From positions 183-64,182 of the forward strand of contig JAPTHR010000011.1 of the NCBI GenBank assembly GCA_029228645.1: a DNA stretch of 64,000 nt. Reading direction: 5' to 3'. A model generated the notes under the pieces. That model was given only the letters and a program-made list of their open reading frames with translations, ran no database searches and was not told the origin of the DNA. The position numbers and the translations under genes are program-made. Below, in pieces: positions 16,001 through 24,114 of the stretch; within the stretch, counting starts at the first letter, position 1, and the number at the start of each line of letters is the position of its first letter. The DNA comes from Gammaproteobacteria bacterium Milos-ODIII6 (GTDB lineage Bacteria; Pseudomonadota; Gammaproteobacteria; Chromatiales; Chromatiaceae).

Positions 16001-16638
16001 GTGCGCGTATCGCGGGCTTGAACCTGGACGACGTGAAAGGCCCGCGTGGCCGACGCAGTGGCAAGAAGGTCAGGGTCGCGGGACTGGCGATGATGGTCGC
16101 CAAGCGCAATACCCAGAAAGGCCCGATGGCCTCGGTGTTGCTGGACGACAAGAGCGGACGCATCGAGGCCACGCTGTTCAGCGAGACCTACGAGCGCTAC
16201 CGCGATCTGGTGGCACCCGATCGGATCCTGGTGGTCGAAGGCTCGCTGGTCCCGGATGACTATCGTGGCGGGCTCTCGATACGCGTCGATCAGGTGCATT
16301 CCTTCCAGGACTTTCGCGAGGCCTGCTGCGCCGGCCTGCAGATCAGCGTGCGCGAGCGCTGGGTGCGAGGGGAGGGGCTTGCGGTGGTCGACCTCGTGAC
16401 CCGGCTGAAGGAGATCCTCGGTCCCCATCGGGGCGGCGCCTGTCGTGTCGGGGTGCGCTACCAGCGCCTCGACGCCGAGGCCAGCCTGCAGCTGGGTGCG
16501 GAGTGGTCGGTCAGCCTGTGCGATGAATTGCTGCGCGAACTGGAACGCTGGCTCGGCGAGGATGCCCTGCAGCTCCGGTTCCGTCCCCCGGACCCCTTGC
16601 CCGAGCCGGCGCGCCGATCCTGGGCCGGTTCCGCTTGA
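13057..16638 (+). CDS. dnaE: DNA polymerase III subunit alpha
   Basis: This is the catalytic subunit of the replicative polymerase. The 1193-aa product has an N-terminal PHP domain (FVHLHVHSEFSLVDGSA), the polymerase core with VGPGRGSGAGSLVAY and the acidic PDFDVDFC motif near residues 402-409, then a helix-hairpin-helix segment and an OB-fold (VAGLAMMVAKRNTQKGPMA). Length matches the family (about 1160-1190). The ATG at 13057 is selected by alignment to MxxRFVHLxVHS; no strong Shine-Dalgarno is seen. accA follows after 153 bp, a common gammaproteobacterial order. Confidence 0.98.
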   Translation: MNARFVHLHVHSEFSLVDGSARIKPLVGAVANKGMPALALTDQSNMFALVRFYRAAMAAGLKPICGVDLLLRNPEDLNQPFRLVLLVQSNVGYRHLTELVSRSYREGQHLGRPMVDLSWLTRANCEGLIALSGGRDGDVGRALLAGNAVLAEERLRHWLGLFGDRYYLQLVRTGREAEEACLHASVGLAAQHDVPVVATNAVCFLSPDEFGAHEVRVCINEGRTLDDPRRPRRYSEHQYLRSPEEMVELFSDIPEALENTVEVARRCNLELTLGKNFLPDYPVPEGMSIGEFLTQESRKGLESRLDRIFDRDDPAFAEQRRPYDERLQIELDVINSMGFPGYFLIVADFIQWAKDHDVPVGPGRGSGAGSLVAYALNITDLDPLDLDLLFERFLNPERVSMPDFDVDFCMDKRDRVIDYVARTYGRDAVSQIITFGSMAAKAVVRDVGRVLGHPYGFTDRVAKMVPPDLGMTLKKALEESEELATAYRDDEEVTQLIDMALRLEGLARNPGKHAGGVVIAPGKLTDFAPLYCEADGSNLVTQYDKDDVELAGLVKFDFLGLRTLTIIDWALETINAQRLAHGEAAIDISAIPLDDKASFDLLKTGNTTAVFQLESEGMQKLIVKLAPDNFDEITALVALYRPGPLQSGMVDNFIDRKHGREKVSFPDPHYQHECLHPILESTYGVILYQEQVMQIAQVMAGYTLGGADLLRRAMGKKKPEEMAKQRAVFEKGAQENGIDPDLAMKIFDLVEKFAGYGFNKSHSAAYALVSYQTLWLKTHYPAAFMAAVLSSDMDNTDKVVTFIEECRKMGLAVEPPDVNRSQYRFTADGDASIVYGLGAIKGVGEAAIEGIIEARASKGPFRDLFDFCRRIDLKKANRRVLESLIRAGALDHLGSNRATLMIQLPLALKVAEKQEQDRSAGMSDLFGDPVAEEASPALVVVPEDSEEWDDQLRLQGEKDTLGLFLTGHPIDRYRSQIDQILGARIAGLNLDDVKGPRGRRSGKKVRVAGLAMMVAKRNTQKGPMASVLLDDKSGRIEATLFSETYERYRDLVAPDRILVVEGSLVPDDYRGGLSIRVDQVHSFQDFREACCAGLQISVRERWVRGEGLAVVDLVTRLKEILGPHRGGACRVGVRYQRLDAEASLQLGAEWSVSLCDELLRELERWLGEDALQLRFRPPDPLPEPARRSWAGSA

Positions 16639-16791
16639 TGTGACATCCAGGGTCCCGCGCCAGTCTGAACACTATGCATATAGCCGTGTCGTTGTGTGAC
16701 AACGCCGGTTTGTCAGGTGAAACCCGGGCCCGAGACAACTTTTTCAGATGGCTGGGTTATCATTACCATCGATCAACGATAAGCTCAGCCA

Positions 16792-17751
16792 ATGAACCTC
16801 GACTTCCTCGATTTCGAACAGCCGATCGCCGAACTGCAGGCCAAGATACAGGAGTTGCGCCTGGTCGGCAGCGACAACGAGATCAACATCCAGGAGGAAA
16901 TCGAGAAGCTCGAAGGCAAGAGCCGCTCGCTCACCGAGTCGATCTTCTCCAAGCTCTCTCCCTGGCAGATTTCGCAGCTGGCACGCCATCCTCTGCGTCC
17001 CTACACCCTTGACTATGTCGAGCGCGTGGTGGAGGATTTCGAGGAACTGCACGGTGACCGGACCTTCGCCGACGACCATGCCATCGTAGGAGGGCTGGGC
17101 CGCATCGACGGCAGGTCGGTGATGATCATCGGGCACCAGAAGGGGCGCGATACCAAGGAAAAGATCCACCGTAACTTCGGCATGCCGCGGCCCGAGGGTT
17201 ATCGCAAGGCCTTGCGCCTGATGAAGATGGCAGAGCGTTTCCGCATCCCGGTGGTGACCTTCATCGACACCCCCGGCGCCTATCCCGGGATCGGCGCCGA
17301 GGAGCGCGGACAGTCGGAGGCGATTGCGCGCAATCTGTGGGAGATGTCCGGTCTGCGCACGCCGATCATCGCCACCGTGATTGGCGAGGGTGGTTCCGGT
17401 GGTGCGCTCGCGATCGGCGTGGCGGATCGTCTCCTGATGCTCGAGTACAGCACCTACTCGGTGATCTCGCCCGAAGGCTGCGCCTCGATCCTGTGGAAGG
17501 ACCCGGAAAAGGCCTCCCTGGCGGCCGATGCGATGGCGATCACCTCGCGCGATCTCAAGGGACACGAACTGATCGACGACATCATCCCCGAACCGCTGGG
17601 CGGGGCGCATCGCGACCCCGACAGCATGGCCCGCAGCCTGCGCAACAGCCTGGTCGAGGCGCTCGATGCCCTCGAACCGGAACCCCTGGACCGCCTCATG
17701 GAAAACCGCTACGGGCGTCTCATGGCTTACGGCGTGTTCAACAACGGCTGA
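16792..17751 (+). CDS. accA: Acetyl-CoA carboxylase carboxyltransferase subunit alpha
   Basis: With AccD this subunit moves the carboxyl group from biotin to acetyl-CoA, giving malonyl-CoA for fatty-acid synthesis. The 319-aa product shows [14 protein letters not shown] at the N-terminus, [35 protein letters not shown] and [14 protein letters not shown], all standard for AccA. The start is the ATG at 16792, in the family's usual place. It is 7 bases upstream of tilS, so the two are likely co-transcribed. The 153-bp leader after dnaE contains a small palindrome CGTTGT-gtg-ACAACG at 16690-16704 of unknown meaning. Confidence 0.98.
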   Translation: MNLDFLDFEQPIAELQAKIQELRLVGSDNEINIQEEIEKLEGKSRSLTESIFSKLSPWQISQLARHPLRPYTLDYVERVVEDFEELHGDRTFADDHAIVGGLGRIDGRSVMIIGHQKGRDTKEKIHRNFGMPRPEGYRKALRLMKMAERFRIPVVTFIDTPGAYPGIGAEERGQSEAIARNLWEMSGLRTPIIATVIGEGGSGGALAIGVADRLLMLEYSTYSVISPEGCASILWKDPEKASLAADAMAITSRDLKGHELIDDIIPEPLGGAHRDPDSMARSLRNSLVEALDALEPEPLDRLMENRYGRLMAYGVFNNG

Positions 17752-17758
17752 GTGCCGC

Positions 17759-19138
17759 ATGGGCTTCGACGAAGCCGCACTCCGCCGCATCCTCGCCAGC
17801 CTGCCGCGGCCGTCTGCCTGGGTGATCGCCTTCAGCGGCGGACTCGATTCCAGTGTCCTGTTGCATTCCCTGGCGCGGCAACAGGCCACGCTGCATGTGT
17901 CGCTGCGCGCGGTCCACGTTCATCATGGCCTGCTGCCCGCGGCCGAACAATGGAGTCAGCACTGCGAGACGGTCTGTCGCGAACTGCAGGTCCCGCTCGA
18001 GGTGGCCCGGCTCAATCTGCAGGTGCCACCCGGCGAGAGCCTGGAGGCCTTCGCCCGGGACGCGCGCTATGCCGCCCTGGCCGAATCCCTGCAGCCCGGA
18101 GAGATGCTGCTGACGGCCCAGCACCAGGATGACCAGGCCGAGACCCTGCTGCTGCAACTGCTGCGCGGCTCCGGCATCGAGGGTCTCGCCGGGATGCCGC
18201 GTTGCCGCACCTGGCAGGCAGGCTGGCATGCGCGCCCACTGCTCGATTTCCCGCGCGCGCAGCTTCGGGATTGGGCGCAGGCGGAGCGGATTGCGTGGGT
18301 CGAGGACGCGAGCAACCGGGACACGCGCTTCGATCGTAACTTCCTGCGCCACGAGCTGATGCCCGTGCTGTGCCGGCGTTGGCCGGCGGCCGCCAGGACC
18401 ATCGCCCGCAGCGCGGATCATCTCGCCGCCAGCCTGGGTGTGCTGCAGGAGGAGGCGCAGCAGGACCTGCAAGGCTGCCGCGATGGCGATGTCCTGCGAC
18501 AGGATCGGCTTCTGGCGCTCTCGCCGGCGCGCAGCGCAATGGTCCTGCGCGCCTGGTGCGCCGCGCTCGGCTATCCGCCGCCAGACCAGCGCCGCATGCG
18601 CAGCATCGAGTCGCAGCTTGCCTCGAGTTCGGCGGATGCCTCGCCGAGGATCGACTGGGGCCCGGTCAGCCTGCGGCGCTACCGTGATCGGCTCTATCTC
18701 ACCCCCAATCCTCTCCCCTTGATCCCGCAGGGGCCGTTTGCCTGGCCCGAGGCCGCCTCCCTGGCGCTTCCGGAAGGCTGTGGCGAACTGCGCCTGGATG
18801 CGTGTTCGCCGGGACTGCCGGAACGCCTCTGGCGGGAGGGTCGGGTCTCGGTGCGCTGGCCGGTCGAGGGCATGCGCCTGCACCTGCCGGGGCGCGCCGG
18901 TTCGCGCAGCTTCAAGAAACTCTGCCAGGCCTGGGGTGTCCCACCCTGGGTTCGTCCGTACCTGCCGCTGGTGTTCGTCGATGACCGCCTGGCGGCAATC
19001 GCGGGATTCACCCTGTGCGGCGATATCCCGAGCGGGGAGGGCCCCGGCCTGTGTCCGGATTGGCGCGGATTCGCCTCCTTTTTACCTGTGGGGGCTGGCG
19101 GCTCCGACTCGCCACCGGATCGGGCTGGAGGATCATGA
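17759..19138 (+). CDS. tilS: tRNA(Ile)-lysidine synthase
   Basis: TilS modifies the wobble C34 of the CAU-anticodon isoleucine tRNA to lysidine, so that it reads AUA. The 459-aa product has the N-terminal PP-loop ATPase motif AFSGGLDSSVLLH (residues 24-36), HVHHGL, and the LLTAQHQDDQAETLLLQLLRGSGIEGL block. The C-terminal TilS domain follows, with SRSFKKLCQAWGVPPWVRPYLPLVF. The ATG at 17759 is 7 bases after accA. The stop overlaps the start of the PqiA-like gene as ATGA, so the two are coupled. Confidence 0.97.
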   Translation: MGFDEAALRRILASLPRPSAWVIAFSGGLDSSVLLHSLARQQATLHVSLRAVHVHHGLLPAAEQWSQHCETVCRELQVPLEVARLNLQVPPGESLEAFARDARYAALAESLQPGEMLLTAQHQDDQAETLLLQLLRGSGIEGLAGMPRCRTWQAGWHARPLLDFPRAQLRDWAQAERIAWVEDASNRDTRFDRNFLRHELMPVLCRRWPAAARTIARSADHLAASLGVLQEEAQQDLQGCRDGDVLRQDRLLALSPARSAMVLRAWCAALGYPPPDQRRMRSIESQLASSSADASPRIDWGPVSLRRYRDRLYLTPNPLPLIPQGPFAWPEAASLALPEGCGELRLDACSPGLPERLWREGRVSVRWPVEGMRLHLPGRAGSRSFKKLCQAWGVPPWVRPYLPLVFVDDRLAAIAGFTLCGDIPSGEGPGLCPDWRGFASFLPVGAGGSDSPPDRAGGS

Positions 19139-19644
19139 GTTTTCGCAACAGCTATGCCTTCCGCCATCCCCGCCAGGGGCTGCTGCTCAATCTCCTCCTG
19201 CTACTGGCGATCGGGCTGCTGTGCGCGGGTCTTTATCTGCCGCTGCTCACCCTGGAGAAATTTTACCTTTTCAGTAACACGGTCAGTCTGTATTCGGCAC
19301 TGGTACAGCTTGCAGTCGAGCACGAGTGGGGCCTGTTTCTTCTGGTCGGGGTATTCAGCGTGTTGTTCCCGTTTGCCAAGCTGATCCTGTTGGTGCTGGT
19401 GTGGAACCTCGAGGCGGGTGACAGCCCGGCCCACCGTCGCCACCTGCATTGGCTGAGTGAATACAGCCGCTGGTCGATGCTCGACGTGTTCGTGGTCGCC
19501 CTGCTGGTCGTCTCGGTCAAGCTCGGTGCCCTGGCGCAGGCGCATGTCGGGATCGGGATTTACTTCTTCGCCGCCAGCGTCGTGCTCAGCATGCTGCTGT
19601 CCAACTGGATCGGACGGCATGCGGTCGATGGTCGAGTGGGTTAG
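19135..19644 (+). CDS. Paraquat-inducible protein A-like membrane protein
   Basis: The 169-aa product has four predicted membrane helices with the PqiA-family pattern: LLCAGLYLPLLTLEKFYLF, a helix with FPFAKLILLVLVW, the conserved HWLSEYSRWSMLDVFVVALLVVSVKLGALA, and a C-terminal helix. PqiA-type proteins work with MCE/PqiB proteins in lipid transport across the envelope; no MCE partner is nearby. It is single-domain, half the size of E. coli PqiA. The start overlaps the tilS stop, and prfB follows 29 bases later. Confidence 0.85.
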   Translation: MSFRNSYAFRHPRQGLLLNLLLLLAIGLLCAGLYLPLLTLEKFYLFSNTVSLYSALVQLAVEHEWGLFLLVGVFSVLFPFAKLILLVLVWNLEAGDSPAHRRHLHWLSEYSRWSMLDVFVVALLVVSVKLGALAQAHVGIGIYFFAASVVLSMLLSNWIGRHAVDGRVG

Positions 19645-19673
19645 AATCCGCGGCTTGCTTTTCGAGGTGCAGC

Positions 19674-20772
19674 ATGCAGGACATCAACCCGATCAGGAAT
19701 ACTATCGTCGACCTTCGAGGGCGCATCGAAGCCCTTAGGGGGTACCTTTGACTATGAGGTGAAACGCGAGCGTCTCGAGGAGGTCATGGGCGAACTCGAG
19801 GATCCCGAGGTGTGGAACGATCCGGACCGTGCCCAGGCGCTCGGCAAGGAACGCGCCTCGCTCGAGGCGGTGGTCAACGGCATCGACGAGCTCAGCGGCG
19901 GACTCGCAGACGCCGGCGATCTGCTCGAGTTGGCCGTCGAGGAGGGCGATGCCGAGACGGTCGATGCGATTGCGCAGGACGTCGAGAAGTTCGGCAAACG
20001 CGTCGCGGACCTCGAGTTCCGGCGCATGTTTTCCGGCGAAATGGACGGCAACAACGCATTCCTGGATATCCAGGCCGGCTCCGGTGGTACCGAGGCGCAG
20101 GATTGGGCGGAAATGCTGTTGCGGATGTACCTGCGCTGGGGTGAGGGGCACGGATTCAAGACCGAGCTGATGGAGGCCTCCGCGGGTGATGTGGCGGGGA
20201 TCAAGTCGGCGACGGTCCGCTTCGAGGGCGAATACGCCTTCGGCTGGTTGCGTACCGAGACCGGCGTGCACCGCCTGGTGCGCAAATCACCGTTCGATTC
20301 GGGTGGCCGTCGGCACACCTCCTTCAGCTCGGTATTCGTGTCTCCGGAGATCGATGATTCGGTGGAAATCGAGATCAACCCGGCCGACGTGCGCACCGAC
20401 ACCTACCGCGCCTCCGGCGCCGGGGGTCAGCACGTCAACAAGACGGATTCGGCGGTGCGCCTGACCCACGAGCCGACCGGTATCGTGGTGCAGTGCCAGA
20501 ACGATCGCTCGCAGCACAAAAACCGGGACCAGGCCTGGAAACAGCTGAAGGCCAAGTTGTACGAACTGGAGATGCAGAAGCGCAGCGAAAGCGCGCAGGC
20601 GCTGGAGGACACCAAGGCGGATATCGGCTGGGGCAGCCAGATCCGTTCCTACGTGCTCGACCAGTCGCGCATCAAGGATCTGCGCACCGGGGTTGAGACC
20701 GGAAACACCCAGGCGGTCCTGGATGGCGGCCTGGATATGTTCATCGAGGCCAGCCTCAAAAGCGGTTTGTGA
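19674..20772 (+). CDS. prfB: Peptide chain release factor 2 (programmed +1 frameshift)
   Basis: RF2 ends translation at UGA and UAA. Translation starts at ATG 19674 and runs 25 codons to an in-frame TGA at 19749-19751. A +1 shift on CTT-T then continues as [11 protein letters not shown] to 20772, giving 365 residues, the same length as E. coli RF2. The product contains the stop-codon recognition tripeptide SPF ([16 protein letters not shown]) and the catalytic GGQ ([11 protein letters not shown]). lysS follows, the usual partner in a prfB-lysS operon, here separated by a palindromic repeat. Annotating only the second frame would lose the first 25 residues. Confidence 0.97.
19737..19752 (+). 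promoter_or_regulatory. prfB: prfB programmed +1 frameshift site
   Basis: The layout AGGGGG, three bases, CTT, TGA, C is the same as in E. coli. The Shine-Dalgarno-like AGGGGG at 19737-19742 pairs with 16S rRNA and pushes the ribosome from CTT into the +1 frame when RF2 is scarce. This is autoregulation of RF2 level. Confidence 0.96.
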
Positions 20773-20778
20773 ATATTC

Positions 20779-20900
20779 ACCGCCAAGTGCGCGAAGAACG
20801 CAAAGGTATCTTGTGCTGACCAATCATTGCGGCCTGCCAACGTGCACCGGCATTCACGACTATTGAAACTTGGCGCTCTTGGCGTCCTTTGCGGTTAATT
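20779..20900. repeat. Dispersed palindromic intergenic repeat, copy 1
   Basis: The left arm (20779-20806, ACCGCCAAGTGCGCGAAG and onward) and the right arm (20869-20900, CTTGGCGCTCTTGGCG and onward) are inverted copies of a 9-nt periodic unit, roughly CGCAAAGGA / CGCCAAGGA. They flank about 62 bp of unrelated spacer. A related element lies at 51934-52072. Here it fills the prfB-lysS gap and ends 6 bases before the lysS start, so it would fold in the mRNA leader. Confidence 0.8.
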
Positions 20901-20906
20901 GAAACC

Positions 20907-22388
20907 ATGACTGAACAACAGCAAGACGAGAACAAACTGATCGCGCAGCGGCGCGAGAAGCTCCAGGCCATTCGCGAGCAGGGCGAGGCATTTCCCAACC
21001 ATTTCCGGCGGGACGCGCTCGCGGCGGATCTGCAGGCCCTCTTCGGGGAGAAGAGCAAGGAAGAGCTCGAATCGCTCGGCCAGCGCGCCAGTGTGGCTGG
21101 CCGCATCATGGCCCAGCGGGGGCCGTTCCTGGTCATCCAGGACATGTCCGGCAGGATCCAGTTCTACATCGACAAGAAGAAACTGCCGGCCGATCTGGCG
21201 GCGCGGATCAAGGCGTGGGACATCGGCGACATCGTCGGCGGGGAAGGACCGATTCACAAGTCCGGCAAGGGCGATCTCTACATCTATCTGGACGAGGCAC
21301 ACCTTCTGACCAAGGCGCTGCGGCCCCTGCCGGAGAAGTGGCACGGGCTGGCCGACCAGGAACAGCGCTACCGCCAGCGCTACGTGGACCTGATCGTCAA
21401 CGAGGATTCCCGCCACATCTTCCAACTGCGCTCGAAGATCATCGGGTACATACGGAACTACTTCAACGCGGCCGGTTTTCTCGAGGTGGAAACGCCGATG
21501 ATGCAGGTGATTCCCGGGGGCGCTACGGCGAAACCCTTTGTCACCCACCACAACGCGCTCGACATGCAGCTGTACCTGCGAATCGCGCCCGAGCTTTATC
21601 TCAAGCGCCTGGTCGTGGGCGGCTTCGAGCGGGTCTATGAGATCAACCGCAGTTTCCGCAACGAGGGTCTGTCCACGCGGCACAACCCCGAGTTCACCAT
21701 GATCGAGTTCTACGAGGCCTACGTGGATTACCGCGATCTGATGGACCGCACCGAGGCGCTCCTCAGGGGCATCGCCCAGGATGTGATCGGGCAGGCGCAG
21801 ATCGAGTACCAGGGTGAGACCTACGACTTCGGCAAGCCCTTCGCGCGCATGACGGTCAGGGAGTCCATCCTGCACTACAACCCGGAAATCAGTGATGCCG
21901 ACCTGGATGATCGCGAGCTTGCAGCGGGGCATGCCGAACGTCTCGGTATCGAGGTGCGGCCGAGCTACGGTCTGGGCAAGGTGCAGATCGAGATCTTCGA
22001 GAAGACCGTGGAACACCGTCTCAGCGACCCGACCTTCATCACTGCCTATCCGACCGAGGTCTCACCGTTGGCGCGGCGCAGCGACGACGATCCCTTCGTC
22101 ACGGACCGCTTCGAGTTCTTCGTCGGCGGGCGCGAGATAGCCAACGGATTCTCGGAGCTCAACGACCCCGAGGACCAGGCGGAACGGTTCCGCAAGCAGG
22201 TCGAGGAAAAGGAGGCCGGCGACGAGGAGGCGATGCACTTCGACGTTGATTACATCCGCGCCCTGGAGCACGGCCTGCCCCCGACAGCGGGCGAGGGGAT
22301 TGGCATCGACCGGCTGGTGATGCTTTTCACCAACGCGCCTTCGATCCGGGACGTGCTGCTTTTCCCGCACCTGCGTCCGGAGGGCTGA
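20907..22388 (+). CDS. lysS: Lysine-tRNA ligase (class II)
   Basis: The enzyme charges tRNA(Lys). The 493-aa product has an OB-fold anticodon-binding domain ([20 protein letters not shown]), class II motif 1 ([15 protein letters not shown]), motif 2 ([33 protein letters not shown], within [11 protein letters not shown]) and motif 3 ([14 protein letters not shown]). The ATG at 20907 gives the family N-terminus. There is no clear Shine-Dalgarno because the leader is occupied by the repeat arm. It converges with the HDOD gene, whose stop is 9 bases away. Confidence 0.98.
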   Translation: MTEQQQDENKLIAQRREKLQAIREQGEAFPNHFRRDALAADLQALFGEKSKEELESLGQRASVAGRIMAQRGPFLVIQDMSGRIQFYIDKKKLPADLAARIKAWDIGDIVGGEGPIHKSGKGDLYIYLDEAHLLTKALRPLPEKWHGLADQEQRYRQRYVDLIVNEDSRHIFQLRSKIIGYIRNYFNAAGFLEVETPMMQVIPGGATAKPFVTHHNALDMQLYLRIAPELYLKRLVVGGFERVYEINRSFRNEGLSTRHNPEFTMIEFYEAYVDYRDLMDRTEALLRGIAQDVIGQAQIEYQGETYDFGKPFARMTVRESILHYNPEISDADLDDRELAAGHAERLGIEVRPSYGLGKVQIEIFEKTVEHRLSDPTFITAYPTEVSPLARRSDDDPFVTDRFEFFVGGREIANGFSELNDPEDQAERFRKQVEEKEAGDEEAMHFDVDYIRALEHGLPPTAGEGIGIDRLVMLFTNAPSIRDVLLFPHLRPEG

Positions 22389-22397
22389 TCGGACGGT

Positions 22398-23255
22398 TCA
22401 GCCGCCGAGCATGCTGCGCACTTCGGCGATCTGATCGGCGGATTCCTCGCTTTCCAGTACGGTGACCTCGGTTTCGATGCCGATGCGGCCGAAGGCCGAG
22501 TACCCCTCCCAGCGGGTCAGGCAGGTGTTACGGTCGCTCCGTCCGGTCGACACCAGGTGTTGCAGGCGTGCCACCAGCACCAGGTCGGCGTAATCGGGTT
22601 CGGCAGGCGAGCGTGTCAGGTCGAGGCAGTCCCTGGGAATGTTCAGAAGGGGTTCGGCGAAGTCCCACTTGCGTAGCATCTCGCACCCCAGGTCCGGCGC
22701 GTGCTCGGCCATCAGCCGGGCGATCACGACGGCATCGGTTTCATAGCCGAAATCGTGGTCCAGCTTGGTGAGTATCGGCAGGGCGCCGATGTTGTGCACC
22801 AGTCCCGCGAGCATTGCCTGTTCCGGTTCCAGCGAGTCGACGTTGTAGGACAGCACGCGCGCGATCGCGGCGATCTCCAGGCTGTCGGACCAGAGGTCGC
22901 GAAAGGCCTTGTCCAGAGCCTCCGAGGTGGCCTGGAAGATTTGTTTCATCGCGAGCGTGATGACCAGTTGCTTGACCAGTTTGACACCCAGGCGAGTGAC
23001 GGCCATCTGCACATTGTCAATGGCGACCCGCCCGCGGTAGGTCGGACTGTTGGCCACCTGCAACAGGCGCGCTGTCAGCGCCGGATCGCGGGTGATGATC
23101 CCGGCAACCTCGATGGCGGTGCTGTTCTCATTCTCGACTGCCTCGCGGACCTGCAGCGCGACCTCGGGAAGCGTCGGCAACTGAATGCGATTGGCAGCGA
23201 TGTCCTCGCGTAGCTGATCGGCGAAATCGGGCATGTAGGCGACGGTCTGGAGCAT
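22398..23255 (-). CDS. HDOD-domain signalling protein
   Basis: HDOD domains are catalytically inactive relatives of HD phosphohydrolases found in signalling and stress-regulatory proteins. The 285-aa product is nearly all HDOD domain: LPTLPEVALQVREAVE, IITRDPALTARLLQVANSP, and VTRLGVKLVKQLVITLAM. The motif LAGLVHNIGALPIL retains an HN instead of HD. A short C-terminal tail follows. RBS AAAGGA precedes the ATG at 23255. No partner domain or regulator lies nearby, so the input and output are unknown. Confidence 0.9.
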   Translation of the reverse strand: MLQTVAYMPDFADQLREDIAANRIQLPTLPEVALQVREAVENENSTAIEVAGIITRDPALTARLLQVANSPTYRGRVAIDNVQMAVTRLGVKLVKQLVITLAMKQIFQATSEALDKAFRDLWSDSLEIAAIARVLSYNVDSLEPEQAMLAGLVHNIGALPILTKLDHDFGYETDAVVIARLMAEHAPDLGCEMLRKWDFAEPLLNIPRDCLDLTRSPAEPDYADLVLVARLQHLVSTGRSDRNTCLTRWEGYSAFGRIGIETEVTVLESEESADQIAEVRSMLGG

Positions 23256-23377
23256 GGTTCGTGTCCTTTTGCGACGGATGCCTCTCTATCGGTTGATATT
23301 CGCTTTTCTTGAACCTGCAAAGGGCCTCGAAGCTCGCCCTGGCAGGCACCCCGATACCCCCCGACGTGTTGCTGCAG

Positions 23378-23406
23378 TTGCCCGTCGGGCGATCAGCGCC
23401 TAATGT
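23378..23406 (+). promoter_or_regulatory. Possible promoter of the OmpA-like lipoprotein gene
   Basis: TTGCCC at 23378-23383 and TAATGT at 23401-23406 are spaced by 17 bp, about 37 bases before the start codon. The match to sigma-70 consensus is moderate. Confidence 0.4.
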
Positions 23407-23442
23407 TGTCCCGTGGAAGAAATCACTCACGAAGGATGCAAG

Positions 23443-24102
23443 ATGAAAGCCTCGAAACTCGCTGTCTCTGTCGCCGTGGCGGCTCTCCTGGCCGGGTGCC
23501 AGACGATCGACCCCTACACCCAGGAGAGCAAGACCTCCAACACCGCCAAGGGGGCCGGAATCGGGGCTGTCGCGGGCGGTATCGCCGGGGCCTTGATCAA
23601 GAAAGACGATCGCGGCAAGGGCGCGGTCATCGGCGCCGCGCTGGGTGCCGGCGTGGGTGGCGGTGTCGGTTACTACATGGACCAGCAGGAAACCCAGCTG
23701 CGCCAGACCCTGGCCGGCAGCGGCGTCAGCGTGACCCGCGTGGGGGACACCATCATTCTCAACATGCCGGGCAATATAACCTTCGATACGGATCGCTTCG
23801 ACGTGCGCAGTGACTTCTATCCAGTGCTCGACTCGGTGGTGCTGGTGCTGGAGAAGTTCAACCAGACCCGGGTGCGCGTCTCCGGTCACACCGACAGCAC
23901 CGGCAGCCAGCAGCACAACCAGGCGCTGTCGCTGCAGCGAGCCCGGTCGGTTACCGCCTACCTCGAAAGCCGCGGCGTGGCGCCGTTGCGGATGGAGACC
24001 GTGGGATACGGCGAGGACCGGCCGATCGCAGACAACGCCACAGCCGCGGGGCGCAGTCAGAACCGTCGTGTGGAGATAGAAATCCTGCCGCCGAGCGCGT
24101 GA
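23443..24102 (+). CDS. OmpA-family outer-membrane lipoprotein (YiaD-like)
   Basis: The 219-aa product begins with a lipoprotein signal (MKASKLAVSVAVAALLAGC; lipobox LAGC). A glycine-rich segment follows (GAGIGAVAGGIAGALI and GAALGAGVGGGVGYY). The C-terminal OmpA domain binds peptidoglycan: NITFDTDRFDVR, VRVSGHTDSTGS, LSLQRARSVTAYLESRGV and GRSQNRRVEIEI. It should anchor the outer membrane to the cell wall, as YiaD does. GAAGGA at 23431-23436 fixes the start at 23443. It is divergent from the HDOD gene and converges with ygfZ. Confidence 0.92.
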   Translation: MKASKLAVSVAVAALLAGCQTIDPYTQESKTSNTAKGAGIGAVAGGIAGALIKKDDRGKGAVIGAALGAGVGGGVGYYMDQQETQLRQTLAGSGVSVTRVGDTIILNMPGNITFDTDRFDVRSDFYPVLDSVVLVLEKFNQTRVRVSGHTDSTGSQQHNQALSLQRARSVTAYLESRGVAPLRMETVGYGEDRPIADNATAAGRSQNRRVEIEILPPSA

Positions 24103-24114
24103 GTCCGGGTCCGC

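Noticed and set aside
13048-16428. A 1126-codon open frame antisense to dnaE
   Set aside because: High GC and the codon pattern of dnaE leave the opposite frame open. It has no domain, start signal or ribosome-binding site, and dnaE is certain.
19749-19751. In-frame TGA in prfB as a disabling mutation
   Set aside because: The upstream AGGGGG and the CTT-TGA-C context are the known programmed frameshift, and the downstream product is full length.
20779-20900. Interpreting the palindromic repeat as a CRISPR or tRNA gene
   Set aside because: There are only two inverted arms with one spacer, no array of equal spacers, and no cloverleaf or T-loop sequence.
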